Source: Acanthamoeba lenticulata (taxonomy: Eukaryota > Discosea > Longamoebia > Acanthamoebidae). Taken from it: DNA of 31,125 nucleotides. The notes beneath the pieces were generated by a model, which did not search any database, had not been told where the DNA came from, and was given only the letters and a program-made list of their open reading frames with translations. Where the stretch lies: assembly GCA_002179805.1 (NCBI GenBank), contig NAVB01001187.1, positions 1 to 31,125 of the forward strand, written 5' to 3'. Position 1 is the stretch's first letter, and each line of letters starts with the position of its first letter. The translations under genes and the position numbers were made by a program. Shown one piece after another: positions 1-11,817 of the stretch.

Positions 1-196
1 CAGTCGCCCCGATGAGAGAAGAATGCTTCACCGGTTTGCTTTTTGGTGTTCTGGCGGCCACGGAGCAGTCAAACCTTAACAGTATCTAGCCAACCAGTTC
101 GACATATTCCCAACTCTCAGCCTCTTGTTCTCGCGCCGATAAAGTACCTTTTTAATACCACCCGGGAACTCCCGCCACTTGACCTGTTTTCACGAG

Positions 197-3100
197 ATGG
201 AACACGACCGAAGAACCCAACGCTTTGCCCTAAGCAGCGAGGTGTTGTGCAAGAAGGAGCGAGTTGTTGACAGTATAGTGCCTCACTACGAGGTCCTTCT
301 CCAACGCGCATGCACTGCAAATCAAGCTGATTCGGCAGTGACAAGAATTCCAATTGACGTCAACTGGGACTCGTTCACCAAGGCCAAGCGCCCAGAGGTA
401 GCCATTCACACGCTCTACCTGTGGTGCAGCTACTTTGTTCTCCACCGAATCGTCAGCGTAATTGAGGAAATCTGCAGTTCTGTCGTGCCTACCCCGGCCA
501 GCAATACTTCCGGTGGTACCGGAGTGCAGCCCGTCGCGCTCTACCCCGGCGGCCAAGCTTGCATCTCGTCCAAACTGGCGCGTATCGTGGTTCAGAACGA
601 GGACAAGCAGCTGCGCGGCCGGGACAAAGTCGTCCTCAAGCTCTGTCCCACCAAGAAGAACACCAACACCACCAACAAGGCAGAATTGAGTGCGGCCGCT
701 GAGGCAGAGGAAGAAGAGGACGTGTGGGTGTTGACCCTCCGCGGCAACTTTGGCCAGGGCGCCCTTGGGGGCTTCTCGCGCAAGCGTCTCCTCGCCACCC
801 TTACCCGACATTTTGGCCTCGCTGCCTCCCACCACCAAGCGCTACTCACCCACTTCATCCTTCCGCGCTGCAGCGCAGCCATCGCCCACGCTCTCCGCGA
901 CGACGACCCATCTCAGCAAGGCGAGCCCACAAGCTCCACAGATGGTGGCCTCCCTGTTCCTGCGGTGCCGCCAGTTGAGGTGGTCATTGACTGGGCGACG
1001 CTCGAAGCAGAGCACAATGAGCAGGCCAAGGCGCTGGCCCTGCGCCATCTGGCCGGGTGGGGCGGCCACTACTCGCTGGCCCCTGTAGCGCTGGCCTTTG
1101 GCCTCCTCGCCCGCCAACGCGCCAAGCGCCGCCACCCTATGCCCACCGGCACCGACGTCGCAGGGCTCCTTCCCTCTGCGCTGGGCTGGAACCATGAAGC
1201 CGCCGTACGGCGCGTCGTGGTGCGGCACGTCCCCGGTCGGGACATCGCCCGCAAGCGCTGCTTTGTCGACGCCGACACGCTGTACATTGACGGCGTGTGG
1301 GAGCTCGAGGGCTGGCACGCCGGCTTCCGGCCGGACCAGATCGCCGAGGTGCTGACGCAGGCCGACGAACTGGCCGCGTGTCCGCCGGACGACCACAAAA
1401 CCAAGTTTCGTTGCCTCGAGCGCGCGCTGCGGTCGCCTGACACGCTCAACGGCCACGTGGACTACCTGCGGCGGATCCTCGCCCGGCCCTGCTTCCAGCA
1501 GCCCGACGCCGAGCTGGCCGAGGCCATCGACACCTGTTTCCGGCCGCCCTTTGTGGGCTCTGGCGAGGTCTACATCCAGGGCTGGCACTGCACCAAGGCA
1601 CGCTGTCCTCTGTTCTGGCCCTCTGCAGGCCTCGAGCTCACTACCGCCTTCTTAAACACACACGACACACGACAGGTTAACTTCCGAGGCCAGGCCCAGG
1701 AGCGGCTCGTGGTGCTGACGGACCAGGCGCTCTACACGTTCGCCTACGATTTCGGCAAGCGGCGAGTGGACGAGAGTCGCGTCCATCGCCACCCGCACGA
1801 GCACTTTAAGCAGATCACTTACGGTGCGTACCCGAACAGGGCTGCCGCCTGCGAGCTTGCCCATGTGGGGTGCTCACCGCGCCAGTGGTGCGTCGGTGGC
1901 TGGGTCTGGAGACAGGCCCTTATGCGAGCCAAGCTGGCGTCGGCGACGCCCAGAGCGCCGCGGGCGAGTACTGCCTGCGCTATGAGACGCACGAACGCGT
2001 GAAGAAGGACGACCTCGACAAGAAGAAGAAGAAGAAGGAGAAGATCGGGTCGGAGAGTTCCGCCGCGCTCACCCGGCAGGTGCTCGACCTGGCCGAGGCC
2101 ATGATCGAGCGTCAGCTCCCGGCATCGTCGGGCGCTGCGCTCAATGTCGTTGACGTCGGGGTCAAGGGTTTCACCTGTCGCCGGCTGCTGCGGCTGCTGG
2201 CCGAGGTTGTGGCCAAGTACCACTTTGACGTGGGCGGCCGAAGGCCGGACGCGCAGTGGCCGGCGGTCCTTGAGCCTGCGGGCCTGGCCGACGCGCTTGG
2301 CCTGCTGGCCGCCCTTGTCGAACACCACCAGCACGAGCGCTCTGAGGGACTTGAGGGCGCCGAGTTGAGTGCCTCCGCCGCGGATCCGCATCGTGCGGCT
2401 GAGGTCGCGCTGGTGCCGCCAGAGGGCGACGAGGCCCCCGCCACCCTCCGCTTCCTGCTTGGGTCGCTCGTTGCGCAGCTCAGGCAGCAGCAGTCTGCGG
2501 CGTTCAGCCCCGGGCTGACGCTCGCCCTCCCCACTTCTTCGCCCTCTTCCTCGACTGTACATATCGTCTTTTTTGTGTCGCAGCTGCTCGACCAGCTGCG
2601 GCAGCTCGAGGCGGGCGTGAACCGTGCGACAGACCCGCACATTACCAACGGCGAAGGAGGTGGCGACGGCGTGCGACGACTGGTGTATCGCCTGCCTACG
2701 CCGCCTCCGCAGCCCGTGAGCCGCCTCCTCGAGCGCGTGGGCGACCACCTCCGTGCGCTGGGCCTTGGGCCCTTCCGCCCGCCATCTTTGCCTTCTTCTT
2801 CATCTTCATCTTCTTTGTCATCTTCGTTGGGTCTCGAGGTCTCGGTTGCCGAAGTGGTTGAGGCCGTGGCGAGGGCCCTGTGCGGTCAGCCCCTCCCGGC
2901 CATCGAGCTGCCCGAGCCTCCGCCGGCCATGATGGTGCCCAACTCTGCCCCACGGCGTCTCCCCGCCTTGCAAAGCTCATGTGTTGGACGTGCAGGTGTC
3001 GGTGTTGGAGCGCTGCGTGGAGCCCTTGCTGCGTCTCGACTTGCCGCCCTTTGAGCATCACCCGCTGCTCGAGCAGTTCTTCCCGCCGTCGAGCGCCGGT

Positions 3101-3676
3101 CGAGTGTTGTCGTCATTGTCGCCCGCCTCGTCGTCGCCTTCGCTCTTCCGGCGACTCGTGCCAGAGGAGCCCGATACGTGGATCGTCCAGCTTCAGGCCC
3201 CGAGCTCGCCGCCTCGTCCGCGCGATGCCACCGCCGCTCTGGCCATCGTCGGCCTGGAGCCTGCCGACACCGACGAAGACGCCAACGAAGACGTCGATGA
3301 TGACGACGCGTTGGCGCGCAAGGACTTGATCAAGGAGATCACATGGGCGCTCTACGGCGTGGCGCTGACGGCCCGGCGGCCGTGGTGGGTGCCCCGGCCG
3401 GAGCGGCGACCGATGACGGTCCCGTCGTCCTTCTTTGCCCAAGTCTACAACAAGACGGGCCAGGGCAAGTCCAACCGGCCCTCGCCCGCGTCGCCCGTGT
3501 CGCACTCCTTCTCCCCGTCCTCCTCGTTCCTGCTGCCGCGCGAGTCGTCCACCGCTTCGCCGTCGTCTTCATCCTCATCATCGTCCTCCTCGTCGCTATC
3601 GGCGGCGATGGTGGCCGCCGGCGAGCGCCGACACCATTCGCTCCCGTTGACGTCATCTCCGCCACGTCGCAGTTGA
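197..3676 (+). CDS. Large uncharacterised protein with a weak hSac2/TPRG-like segment
   Basis: Proposed exons are 197-1597, 1676-1823, 1916-2934 and 2996-3676, giving 1082 residues. The start is the ATG at 197, the first in a long open frame (MEHDRRTQRF). The frame changes force introns at 1824-1915 (G|GTGCGT...ACAG) and 2935-2995 (ATG|GTGCCC...GCAG). The in-frame 78-nt stretch 1598-1675 is probably a GC-AG intron; if retained the protein has 1108 residues. Around residues 468-520 the pattern 'ERLVVLTDQALYTFAYDF' followed by 'ITYG' resembles the hSac2 domain of INPP5F and TPRG1 proteins, a PH-like fold. That match is from memory of the pattern and is weak. The rest holds low-complexity Lys, Ser and Asp/Glu runs and is not recognised. 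No signal peptide or membrane span is obvious. Role unknown; a phosphoinositide or membrane-linked function would be a guess. Confidence 0.62.
1598..1675 (+). other. Probable GC-AG intron in the first gene
   Basis: The sequence reads AAG|GCACGC...CACGACAG|GTTAAC. It is 78 nt, a multiple of three and free of stops, so the frame reads through it. The stretch encodes a poor run containing 'THDTRQ' that interrupts the hSac2-like pattern, and the donor matches two other GC-AG introns in this window. No GT donor fits better. Confidence 0.45.
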
Positions 3677-3850
3677 AAGCCGACCGGAAGCTGCTGAGTC
3701 ATCACAAGTCCGTCTTAAGTTCAACACTTTGCGCCCGTTCGTGGAATATAAGCGAATTTTTTTTTTAGGTTTTTTGCCCACTCGCATAAAGCCTCTTCTT
3801 CTTGTTGTGGTGTTTGCCACTGGACCAGCGCCACGCACGCATCAACAGCC

Positions 3851-6800
3851 ATGAGCTACGTGGAGGACGCTTCGGACGTCGAGTTTTGTCCGGAGAGGAA
3901 CGAGGCCGCCCTCGACAGCGAAGTGGGGCTGCCCACCGCTACTCTGCCCATAACCACCAGGCACTCCTGCCCTCCGTAGCAAGACCAATGCAGCAGATCT
4001 TGTGGTGGCTTCATTTGCGATTTTGAGCTAATCGTCTTCGTGCTTAATTTTTTTATTTATTTTATTTTATGGTACTTTTCGGGCAGCGAGGAACCGGTGC
4101 GCACGAGTGTTCCGCTGCACGACGGACACGATGCTGGTACCCTCCTTTCTTTGTCGCCTCTAAGAGCCAAACTGACGGCTCATACGTCGTCATCATCGTC
4201 AGGGTCGGACTACGCTTCTGTGCCCTACCAGACGCCCTACGAGATCTTTGAAAGAACCGCCTCCCGGTACGGCTCGTCTCCGCTCTCTCGTTGGTGGACG
4301 CCATGAGTGACAGGGACGTGGTCCCCAGGTCGGACATGTACGGCCAGGTGGTGGACAAGTCGGCCGACACCATGGGTACGCGGCGCTGGAGCCTCTCCCG
4401 CCCCCAGCCCATGGGCCCTGAGCAGGGCACTGACGCACCGTGTTCACATCTTGTCTTGCGTCGCCACATCACCGCCAGCATCGGTCTACGGCTCGGCGAG
4501 CATGGAGGAGGCCTCTGGCGGTGTGCAAAGCGTCTACGACGAACCGCGTGATGACAAACCGACAAACGCCGGGGAGGAGAGCGACAGCGGGACGGACTCT
4601 GAGGGGGAGGAAGAGGAAGAGAGCGAAGACGAAGACGAGGCCAGGCGGACCAGTCGCCGCCCGCTCGTCCGAACCAAGAACTGGAACGAGGAGTTCCAGG
4701 TCCTTCCCTTGCCCTGTCCCCTCCCTCTTCCTCATCAGGTCCTTTGTGGTCTCACGCGCAACGTGTCTATGTGTGCCCGAGCGTAGCGGCTGCTGGGGCT
4801 GGAGCCATCCGCTGACAAGTTTGCTCGGCTCGCGCGGCTGGCGCACGACTTTGTCTTCGCGGCCGAGACCTACGGCAAGATCATCATCTCTGAGCTCGGC
4901 CTTCCGAGTATGTCCACTATTTTATTTTTATTTTTATTTTTATTTTTATTTTTATTTTTATTTAAGCATTTTTAAAACTAATGCCGCTCGTGATCGTTGC
5001 GGAGTGCAGTAAACAAGAAGACGATCAAGCCGATCGCTGTTGGTGGTCAGGCTGGCGGCGAGAAGTTCATGGTGCAGGACATCTTCTTCAAATTCGCGTC
5101 CGATATCTACGGCATCTATGGCGGCGATGAATACGCCATGTTCGGTTTCCCCTCTTCCATCAACACTTTGCTGAGAGCTCATCGCAATCAACCCACAGGA
5201 AGGCGGCATCGCACGACCTCAAGGGCCTCATCCACTACTACAGCTGCCAGATTCCGGGCCTCCATGTGCCCCTCATGGCCCGTCCGTCTCACTTCCTCTT
5301 CGTTTTCGTTTTTCGTTTTTCGTTTTCTTTTTTTGTTTTCGTTTTCGTTCTTTTCTTTGCGCTGATGGTTGCTCGTCGCGATGATCCGGACCAGTGATCG
5401 ACTACCTGGGCTTCCGGCTGATCGCGATCACCATCCTGCCCATCAACTCTTCCACCCTCCGCTACGGCTCGTACGAGGACTCCGCTTTCATTCTCCTCAA
5501 AGCGCAAACACCCGCGCGGTGAGACTGAGACCGGACGGGGGCGAACGGCGTGCAGGAGCGACGCTGGTGTGACGATCCACTGCGAGGACCCGCAGCTCAA
5601 CGCCATGATGAAGAGCGCCGCCCGCAAGATGAACCTTCGCGGCCATTACGTGGGCACGCCCGAGGGCCTGGGCAAAAAGATCTATGGACCGGTCGACATC
5701 GAGGGCCACAAGGGCACGGACGACCGCTACTACGTCGTCGTATGTCATCTTCTTCCTCTGCTTCTTCTTTAACGTCTCACTACCTTTTTGCTTCTCTCTA
5801 ACGTTATGGCCCCTCATCAGGACTTTGCCCGCACCTTCCCGCCCGAACGACCCGATCCCGCCCAGTACGCCATTCTTTGCATTTTTTGGAATTTGAATTT
5901 GAATTTTTACTTATTTTTACAATTTGGAACAGCTTGGGGCGAAAGGGGATCATCTTGTACAACCTCTTGCGGCCGGAGCTGGTCAAGTCCAACGAGGTCC
6001 CGCTCTCCTCCGGTGCGTCCACAGGCCCGCGCTGGCGCCTCCCTCTTGAGGCTGCTGACGTCGTGGCTCGTTTGCCTCTTTTTGTTGTTATTGATGTTCA
6101 AAAAATGGGGCACAGACGCCTACACGGTGTGGGCGCGGGCCGACGGCAGGAAGGACGTGTTCAACCTGCACGTCACGCAGGCCACCGAGCGGCTGTTCAA
6201 GGATGTCATCCCTGAGGTGGCCCGCAAGCTGAACGAGGTCCAGGACCGCGCCGACCAGGGCAAGACCCACGTCGACCTCATCGAGGTCCTCCACTCGGTA
6301 CGCGCGGCCAAGCCCAGATTGGCCAAGCCCATCCAGCGCGAGCAACTGACCGTGCACTCTTGGGGTCTGGCAGAGCGGCGTCAACGTGAGGCATCTGGGG
6401 CACATTCGGCAGCTCTGCAATCCCCAGCTGCAGCAGGCCATCCTGATCGAGGCACGTCGCTTGCTTGCTCGCTCGCTCGCTTCTCGTTGCGATTGGCGCA
6501 TGACGTCAGCAGCCACCTTACCACCTCGGGGGGCGGGGCACGAGTGCAGATGGTGGCGCGCGTCGTGCGCAAGCAGATCGCCGAGAAGTTCAGGAAGAAG
6601 ACGCGGAAGGCGGGCCTCCCTACGGAGGAGCCCCAGAAAGTGGCCGCCGTCAAGCACCTCAACATGCTCCTCGGGCGCCACCGCAGCTCGGCCCACTACT
6701 GGCGCTCCCTCAAGCGCGCCCTCACCAAGAAGTTTGCCGTACGCCTTTTAAATTTTGTTTTCATTTATTTTTATATTATATTAATACAAAATTTATAATT

Positions 6801-9800
6801 TTTATACTTTTTATTGTCACAGAAATCGCTGCTGGACCACGAGCTCCAGGCGGGCTACGACCTGCGGCGCAGCTTGGGGATCACCACATTCTTCAACCGG
6901 CTCCGGACCCTCGCGCCCAACATCATCCCGCTCACCGAGGAGGCCACCAAGGTCGGTCTCTTCTTCATTCGCTCGCGCATCACCTCGTTCTCGCTCGTGG
7001 GATGACGATGATCATCACATGGTCCGCTGACTCGCGGCCCGCCATGGCCGCCATCGATAGGACTTTGGGCGCGCGATCCGGGACAGCGGGGAGAAGGTCT
7101 GGGGCGAGTGGGTGCCCAACTTCAAGTTCCTTCCTTCGGACATGACCACGCTCCACGCCACCGTCAAGCACATGAACCTCATCGGTGCGGCCGCTCCCCC
7201 GATGGCTCGTCCCGTTTAAAAGCGCTCCACTTGGTCTCGTCTTGCTCACAACGAATCGGTCGACAGATATTGCCGAGGCGAGCGCCATGTTCTACAAGGC
7301 CCTCGAGGAGAAGGGCTACGACCAGACCCGCCTGCTTGTCCAGGGCCTGGGCAAGTTTCAAGTGCGCATACCTCACATTCCTCTCTTTCATTTTATTAAT
7401 CATTTAAAATAATTATTTTAAAATTCTTATACTAATTGTGATTGTGGGACAGATCGCGTCGCGCAAGATGCCGTTCCTCGACGTCAACACGGTCATCCTG
7501 CTGGGCGACATGCTCGTGGCGCAGGCCACCAACCTCGCCAAGCCCCACTCGGACGAGGAGGCGCTGCTGCTGTCCAACGCGCTGATCGCCTACCAGACGG
7601 CCCTCAACCTCGAGCCGGCCAACACGAGCTGCGTCATCGGCGTGGGCAACATCCACGCGCGCCGGCGGCAGTGGAAGGACGCCATCGCCAGCTACGAGGC
7701 CGCGCTCGCCATCGAGCCGCGCCTGGCCTCGGCCCACCTTCTCCTGGCGCGAGCCCACCACACCTGTTCCGGCTCGTCCCCGAGCGAGGGAACGGTCCTC
7801 GTGATCGAGGCCTGTCTGCTCCGCGCGCTCGAGATCGATCCCAACTATTACGACGCGCTCGTCATGCTCGGCGAGCTCCTCTTTTCCAACCTCCACCTCG
7901 TTCTCCGCTGTACGGCGCGCCCTCTATGTGTCTGTGCTGACGTGGCAATGGCATATGCTGACGTCAGCACGCGCTGGCCATGCATGACATGGCGCAGCGG
8001 CGTCCGAGGTGAACGAGGACAACGTGAAGAAGCTGCACCAGGTCGGCCAGTACTACGAGAAGGCGCTCGCCCTTCGCGCTGACGACGCCGAGGCCTACGC
8101 CTTTGTCGACCGCATCCTCGACCACGTTGCCCAGTCCGGGCCCAGGACCAGCCGCTGGTTTGGTACGCGCGCTTGCCTTCTGACCGTTGCTGACGTCAGC
8201 ACTCGTGTTTCATTCTTTTTTCTTTCTTTTAATAATTGATTGTTTTCGTTTTCGTTCTTTCGTGCGCAGACTTTGCGCTGCCGCTGTTGTGGCACGTCGC
8301 CGAGGCGAGCCCCGCCTTCGGGCGGCTCCTGAGCGCCAAGCTGGCGAAGCTGCCGGCGATTCATCTGCGCCACTGCCGGGACATCCTCACCGACGCGACC
8401 TTCCGGGCCACCATGTGGGCCGCCCGGTCGACGCACACGCTCGTCCTCCAGTGCGCCCTCCGCCTCTGCCGGCCAGATGTCGACCAAACGACAAACTGAA
8501 GCGTCGAGCGCGCGCGTGTTCACGTGCGTTGCAGAGAGAACAAGACCGTCACCGAGGCCACCCTGCTCGACTGGCTGACGCGGCACCCGGAGCCCCTGCG
8601 CGAATTGACGCTGCAAGGCTGCCCGCAGTTCACGACGGCCCTTCTTCGCAGCCTCGCCCAGTTGCGCCACCGGTACTCTATTTTTTATTATTTTATTTTA
8701 TTTTGGTTTTTGGTTTTTGGTTTTTGGAATCAAATTTTCATATTTTTTTTTTAAAAAAAGGATGAGCCTCGAGACGCTCTGCCTGGAGGCCCTGCCGCTG
8801 GCCAGGCCGGACCTCATCGACTGCTTTGCCGCCGGCGCCGAACCTGCGCCCGAGCCCAAGCCCGAGCCCAAGCCCGAGTTCGAGTCCGAGCCCGAGTCAG
8901 TGGCTGGAGGCGAGGTGGAGGCCGCCGAGGCGCAGCCGAAGCCGTGGAGCCGCCTGACGACGCTGCTGCTCTCGCAGGTGGCCGAGGTGGACGACGAGGT
9001 GGTGTCGGTCCTCGCGCGGCTGCCCGCGCTCACCGCGCTCGAGTACGGCGACTGCCCGGCGGTCACCGCCGCCACGCTCGCCCTCCTGCCGGCCCGGCTC
9101 ACGCACCTGCGCCTCGGCGGCGGCGTGAGCCTGGGCGACCTCACCTCGCTGGCCCAGCGCTGCGCCGCGGGCCTGACCCACCTGTCGCTCGTCGGCGTGA
9201 CCGGCCTCACGCCGCAGCAGTTCTTCAGCGTGACGTCCCACCTTCCGTCCCTCCTGCACTACCAGCTGCCCACGGGGAACGTGCACCTCTACTCGGGCCG
9301 GTCCAACTTTGACGTCACCTTCCTCAACAAGGGCTCCATCAGCTTCACGCTCCCGGTGCGTCCTCGCTCGCTTTTGCTGTTCGTTTGTCCTCTTCCACGG
9401 CCTGTTTGAGCGACTGACTTGGTGGCTTGCTCTGCAGCACGGGCCGGAGCTCTACGAGATCAAGAAGGGCTTCCAGGTGGTCATGCAGGGCAAGGACCTC
9501 ACCCTCACCCTCTCCAACGATCCGTCGCTCAAGTACGTGTTTAGGAGGCCGTTCCCTTCTCCTCCTCCTCTGGTCGATCGCTCGTGTGGCCGTCGCCAGG
9601 AGTTGAGCGCTGCGTTTTTGTGCGCGCGCCAGGATGATTATGGACAAGGGCACCTCGCTGGTCCGCGCCCACTTCGCGCCCCTCGTCGGGTGGTCCGTCA
9701 GTACGTTGGTTGTTGGTTGTTGTGGTTGTTGAAGATGAGGTGAGGATGGAGGTGGAGGTGGAGGTGAAGAAGAGCTGACCGTTAAACGTTGAAAACAGCG

Positions 9801-9992
9801 ACGATGGTGCCGGGCCTGAAGACGGCGGGCTTGGTGCAGTTCCAACACCGGACAAACCACTTCATGCTCAACCCGCCCCTGGCCACCATCCACTACCAGC
9901 CCCAGCAGGGCCGAGCCACGATCTCCATCCGGCCGGGCAACAACGTCACCGTCCTCCTGGCCGTACTCTACCTGGGCTTTACCATACAGTGA
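3851..9992 (+). CDS. Clu-domain protein with TPR-like and LRR-like regions (CluA-related)
   Basis: There are 25 exons: 3851-3975, 4087-4266, 4314-4375, 4479-4699, 4787-4907, 5010-5139, 5199-5281, 5395-5470, 5556-5739, 5821-5864, 5933-6012, 6116-6297, 6374-6451, 6550-6738, 6823-6951, 7061-7184, 7267-7361, 7453-7909, 7998-8162, 8270-8450, 8535-8672, 8761-9355, 9438-9532, 9633-9700 and 9799-9992. All phases agree, giving 1331 residues. The acidic N-terminus (1 to about 190) precedes a Clu domain at about 190-545, with marks such as 'GGEKFMVQDIFFKFA', 'LMALIDYLGFRLIA', 'VDIEGHKGTDDRYYVVDFAR', 'FPPERP' and 'GVNVRHLGHIRQL'. TPR-like helices follow at about 670-908 ('AYQTALNLEPAN', 'SYEAALAIEPRL', 'YYEKALALRADD'). 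LRR-like repeats cover about 910-1210, with an EPKPEPKP linker. The last 120 residues are unassigned. Clu proteins bind mRNAs for mitochondrial proteins and affect mitochondrial distribution; that role is family knowledge. The LRR tail is not part of the usual Clu/TIF31 layout. The exact 47-nt intron 2 is the least certain splice. Confidence 0.85.
4919..4964 (+). repeat. (TTTTTA)n microsatellite in intron 5 of the Clu gene
   Basis: About seven units of TTTTTA lie between the donor at 4908 and the acceptor at 5009, on the sense strand of the gene. The same unit, also in sense orientation, occupies the last intron of the glycosyltransferase gene at 15581-15609. Confidence 0.9.
6452..6549 (+). 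other. GC-AG intron 13 of the Clu gene
   Basis: The junction reads ATC GAG|GCACGTCG...CGAGTGCAG|ATG GTG. Splicing joins 'AILIE' to 'MVARVVRK', which restores the continuous helix expected in Clu proteins. No GT donor in the right phase lies nearby. The intron carries a perfect TGACGTCA at 6501-6508. Confidence 0.8.
7957..7968. promoter_or_regulatory. CRE-type palindrome GCTGACGTCAGC in an intron
   Basis: This is a perfect 12-bp palindrome with the bZIP/CREB core TGACGTCA, located in the intron 7910-7997 of the Clu gene. A related half site, GCTGACGTGGC, lies about 20 bp upstream. Whether it is bound is unknown. Confidence 0.35.
8189..8200. promoter_or_regulatory. Second CRE-type palindrome GCTGACGTCAGC
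   Basis: This is the same 12-bp palindrome as at 7957-7968, in the next intron (8163-8269) of the Clu gene. Two identical copies in consecutive introns are unlikely by chance, though function is unproven. Confidence 0.35.
8700..8727 (+). repeat. TTTTTGG microsatellite in an intron of the Clu gene
   Basis: Four TTTTTGG-type units lie in the intron 8673-8760, followed by a run of T and then A just before the acceptor. It looks like simple intronic slippage. Confidence 0.8.
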
Positions 9993-10277
9993 GCCCGGCT
10001 GAGCGCGCGTGTGTGCGATCACCCAACAGGGAATATCTTTGTTTTTGCTTACTGTTTGCTTATGAAATGGCAACAAAAGGCAATGCACAGTTGAGCTGCA
10101 ACCCCAAAATAAGTCACCACGTTGATCTCGGACCACATGTGATCTTCGTGATCATGTGCAACATTTGCCTCTTTTTTAAATCTTTTACGTTTTATTTTGA
10201 GATCTCTTTTGTATTTAATAATCACCAAAAAGCCCATTTAAAAAATGCATTACTTTAAAAGCTTGAGAAAGAAGAGC
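9993..10277. other. Intergenic region between convergent genes
   Basis: This AT-rich stretch separates the stops of the Clu gene and GATA factor A and must hold both 3' UTRs. An imperfect inverted repeat built on CACATG and GATC lies at about 10133-10158. I see no coding exon. Confidence 0.6.
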
Positions 10278-11817
10278 TCAGCCGCTTATGGCATCGTCGC
10301 CAGGCGCACCACCATCGTGTGGCGGCGGCGTGTTGAGCGCGGGGTGGACCTGCATCGCTGGGCTTCCGGAAGCGGCGACGGTGTTTGCTGCTGCGGAAGC
10401 ACGGCCTCCCTTTGGGTTGGAGTCCAGCTTGAGCTTCTTGCGGTAGCGCAGGCCGCATGCGTTACACAGCGTGCCGCGGCCCTCGGGCCCCATGCGCCAC
10501 TCTGACGTCTTGCTCGTGCCGCAGTGCGTGCACGTTCGGCCTGTGATCCGTGCTCGCGGCTTTCGCTTCTGTACAACACATTCCTGTTTGGTGAGAAGGA
10601 GGAATGATCATTCCATTACGTATGCGGTGTGGCCAACCTTGTGTTCGACGGCGGGGGCGACTTTGGTGGAGCTGTTGCTGCTGTGCTGGTTGGTGTTGAG
10701 CTCTGTCTGGAGCGAGGGCGAGAGCGACATGTGGTATTTGAACTTGATTTCTCTCGTAGTTGAAGACGACGGCGGCGACTTGGTTGGCGAGGTCATCGGC
10801 GGGGTGCTCGTTGACGACGATGATGACGGGGTAGAACTCGAGGAAGAGGAAGAGGGCATGGGCGACGACACAGAGGACGACGTTGAAGTCGAGGAGGCAG
10901 GCTGCGAGGGCAGAGGTGAAGTCGCAGAAGACGACGAAGGAGAGGTAGGAGGGCCGCTGCCGTTGCCAGAGCCGCCAACGGGATGATGATATGCAGTCTG
11001 GGGCCCGAGCGGGCTGTAGAGCGTGCGCTGGTGGAAGGCGTAGCCCATCGGCCCGCCGTAGGTCCCCAGCCCAAAGCCAGAGCTCGAGACCGGCGAGGCC
11101 TGTAGCTGCACCTGCGGGATGCCGTGGGCGCCCGTGACCAACGTTGGTGTGTAGTTTGTGTGGCGGTGTGGATGACTCAGCAGCTGTTGTGGTTGCATCA
11201 TGTGGTGGTAGACTGGCGGGGGCTGGTCTGGTGGTGGCGGCGGCTGGCCGAGGGGGTCAAACGGCGGGTAGTCGGGCCGCCATGGCAAGAATGTGTGTTG
11301 TCGAGCGTCATCCTGCAAACCATAAATTGAATGGATTCCACAATCAACAAAAGAGAGGGCAAATTTGTCACGGATTGGATCTGATTTTGCTTACCTTGGG
11401 CCGGGAGGGAAAGATTGAGTAGGGCGATGGAGGGAGATAAGGCGGAGGCGGGCAGGTGCAGGGTAGAGAAGGATTGTGGAGTGCGGGGCATGGGATTGGG
11501 GAGGGGGAGGACGAGCGCAGACCGGACGAAGTTGGCGTAGAACTTGTCGACCCGTCGATGGGTGGGCACAGGTACGGCTGGCCGTTGTGGCCGTTCTGGT
11601 TGTTATGGCTGCTGTTTAGAAGGGACGGAGGCAAAGGAGGAGGATTGAGGAACGGTTGAGTAGCAGAGGAGGTTGAGGAGGAAGCCGGATCAGTCGGCTC
11701 CAGTGGGGACACGGGCTCGAGCGAGCTTCCAACAAAGGGATTCAACTGCGGATGGTGGTGTAGGTGATGCGGCGGCTGGCCATAACAGCCTGCGGCCTCC
11801 ACATCGTGCATAAACAT
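10278..11817 (-). CDS. GATA-type zinc finger transcription factor A
   Basis: Exons on the minus strand are 11395-11817, 10638-11312 and 10278-10583, in phase 0, giving 467 residues. The start is the ATG at 11817 ([10 protein letters not shown]). Residues 1-366 are rich in Pro, Ser, His and Gln and look disordered, as in activation regions. One GATA finger lies near the C-terminus with Cys at about 384, 387, 406 and 409, spacing CX2CX18CX2C, core '[20 protein letters not shown]' and then '[13 protein letters not shown]'. The 18-residue loop is the spacing of plant and some fungal GATA fingers. A basic stretch (QKRKPRAR) precedes the finger and could serve as a nuclear signal. It probably binds GATA-type DNA in the nucleus; targets are unknown. 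The intron before the finger sits where the one in factor B does, so the two are paralogues. The long Ser/Thr run (about 10800-10900) is low complexity. Confidence 0.88.

Noticed and set aside
2493..2583. Possible intron ending TTTTTTGTGTCGCAG in the first gene
   Set aside because: The only nearby upstream GT gives a 91-nt intron that would break the frame, whereas reading through keeps it open.
842..2748. Two long minus-strand frames over the first gene
   Set aside because: Composition mirrors the plus-strand coding bias. No motifs and no splice consistency.
10133..10158. Near-palindrome CACATGTGATC...GATCATGTG between the Clu and GATA genes
   Set aside because: It is imperfect, single, and not followed by a clear T run, so it is not called a terminator or binding site.
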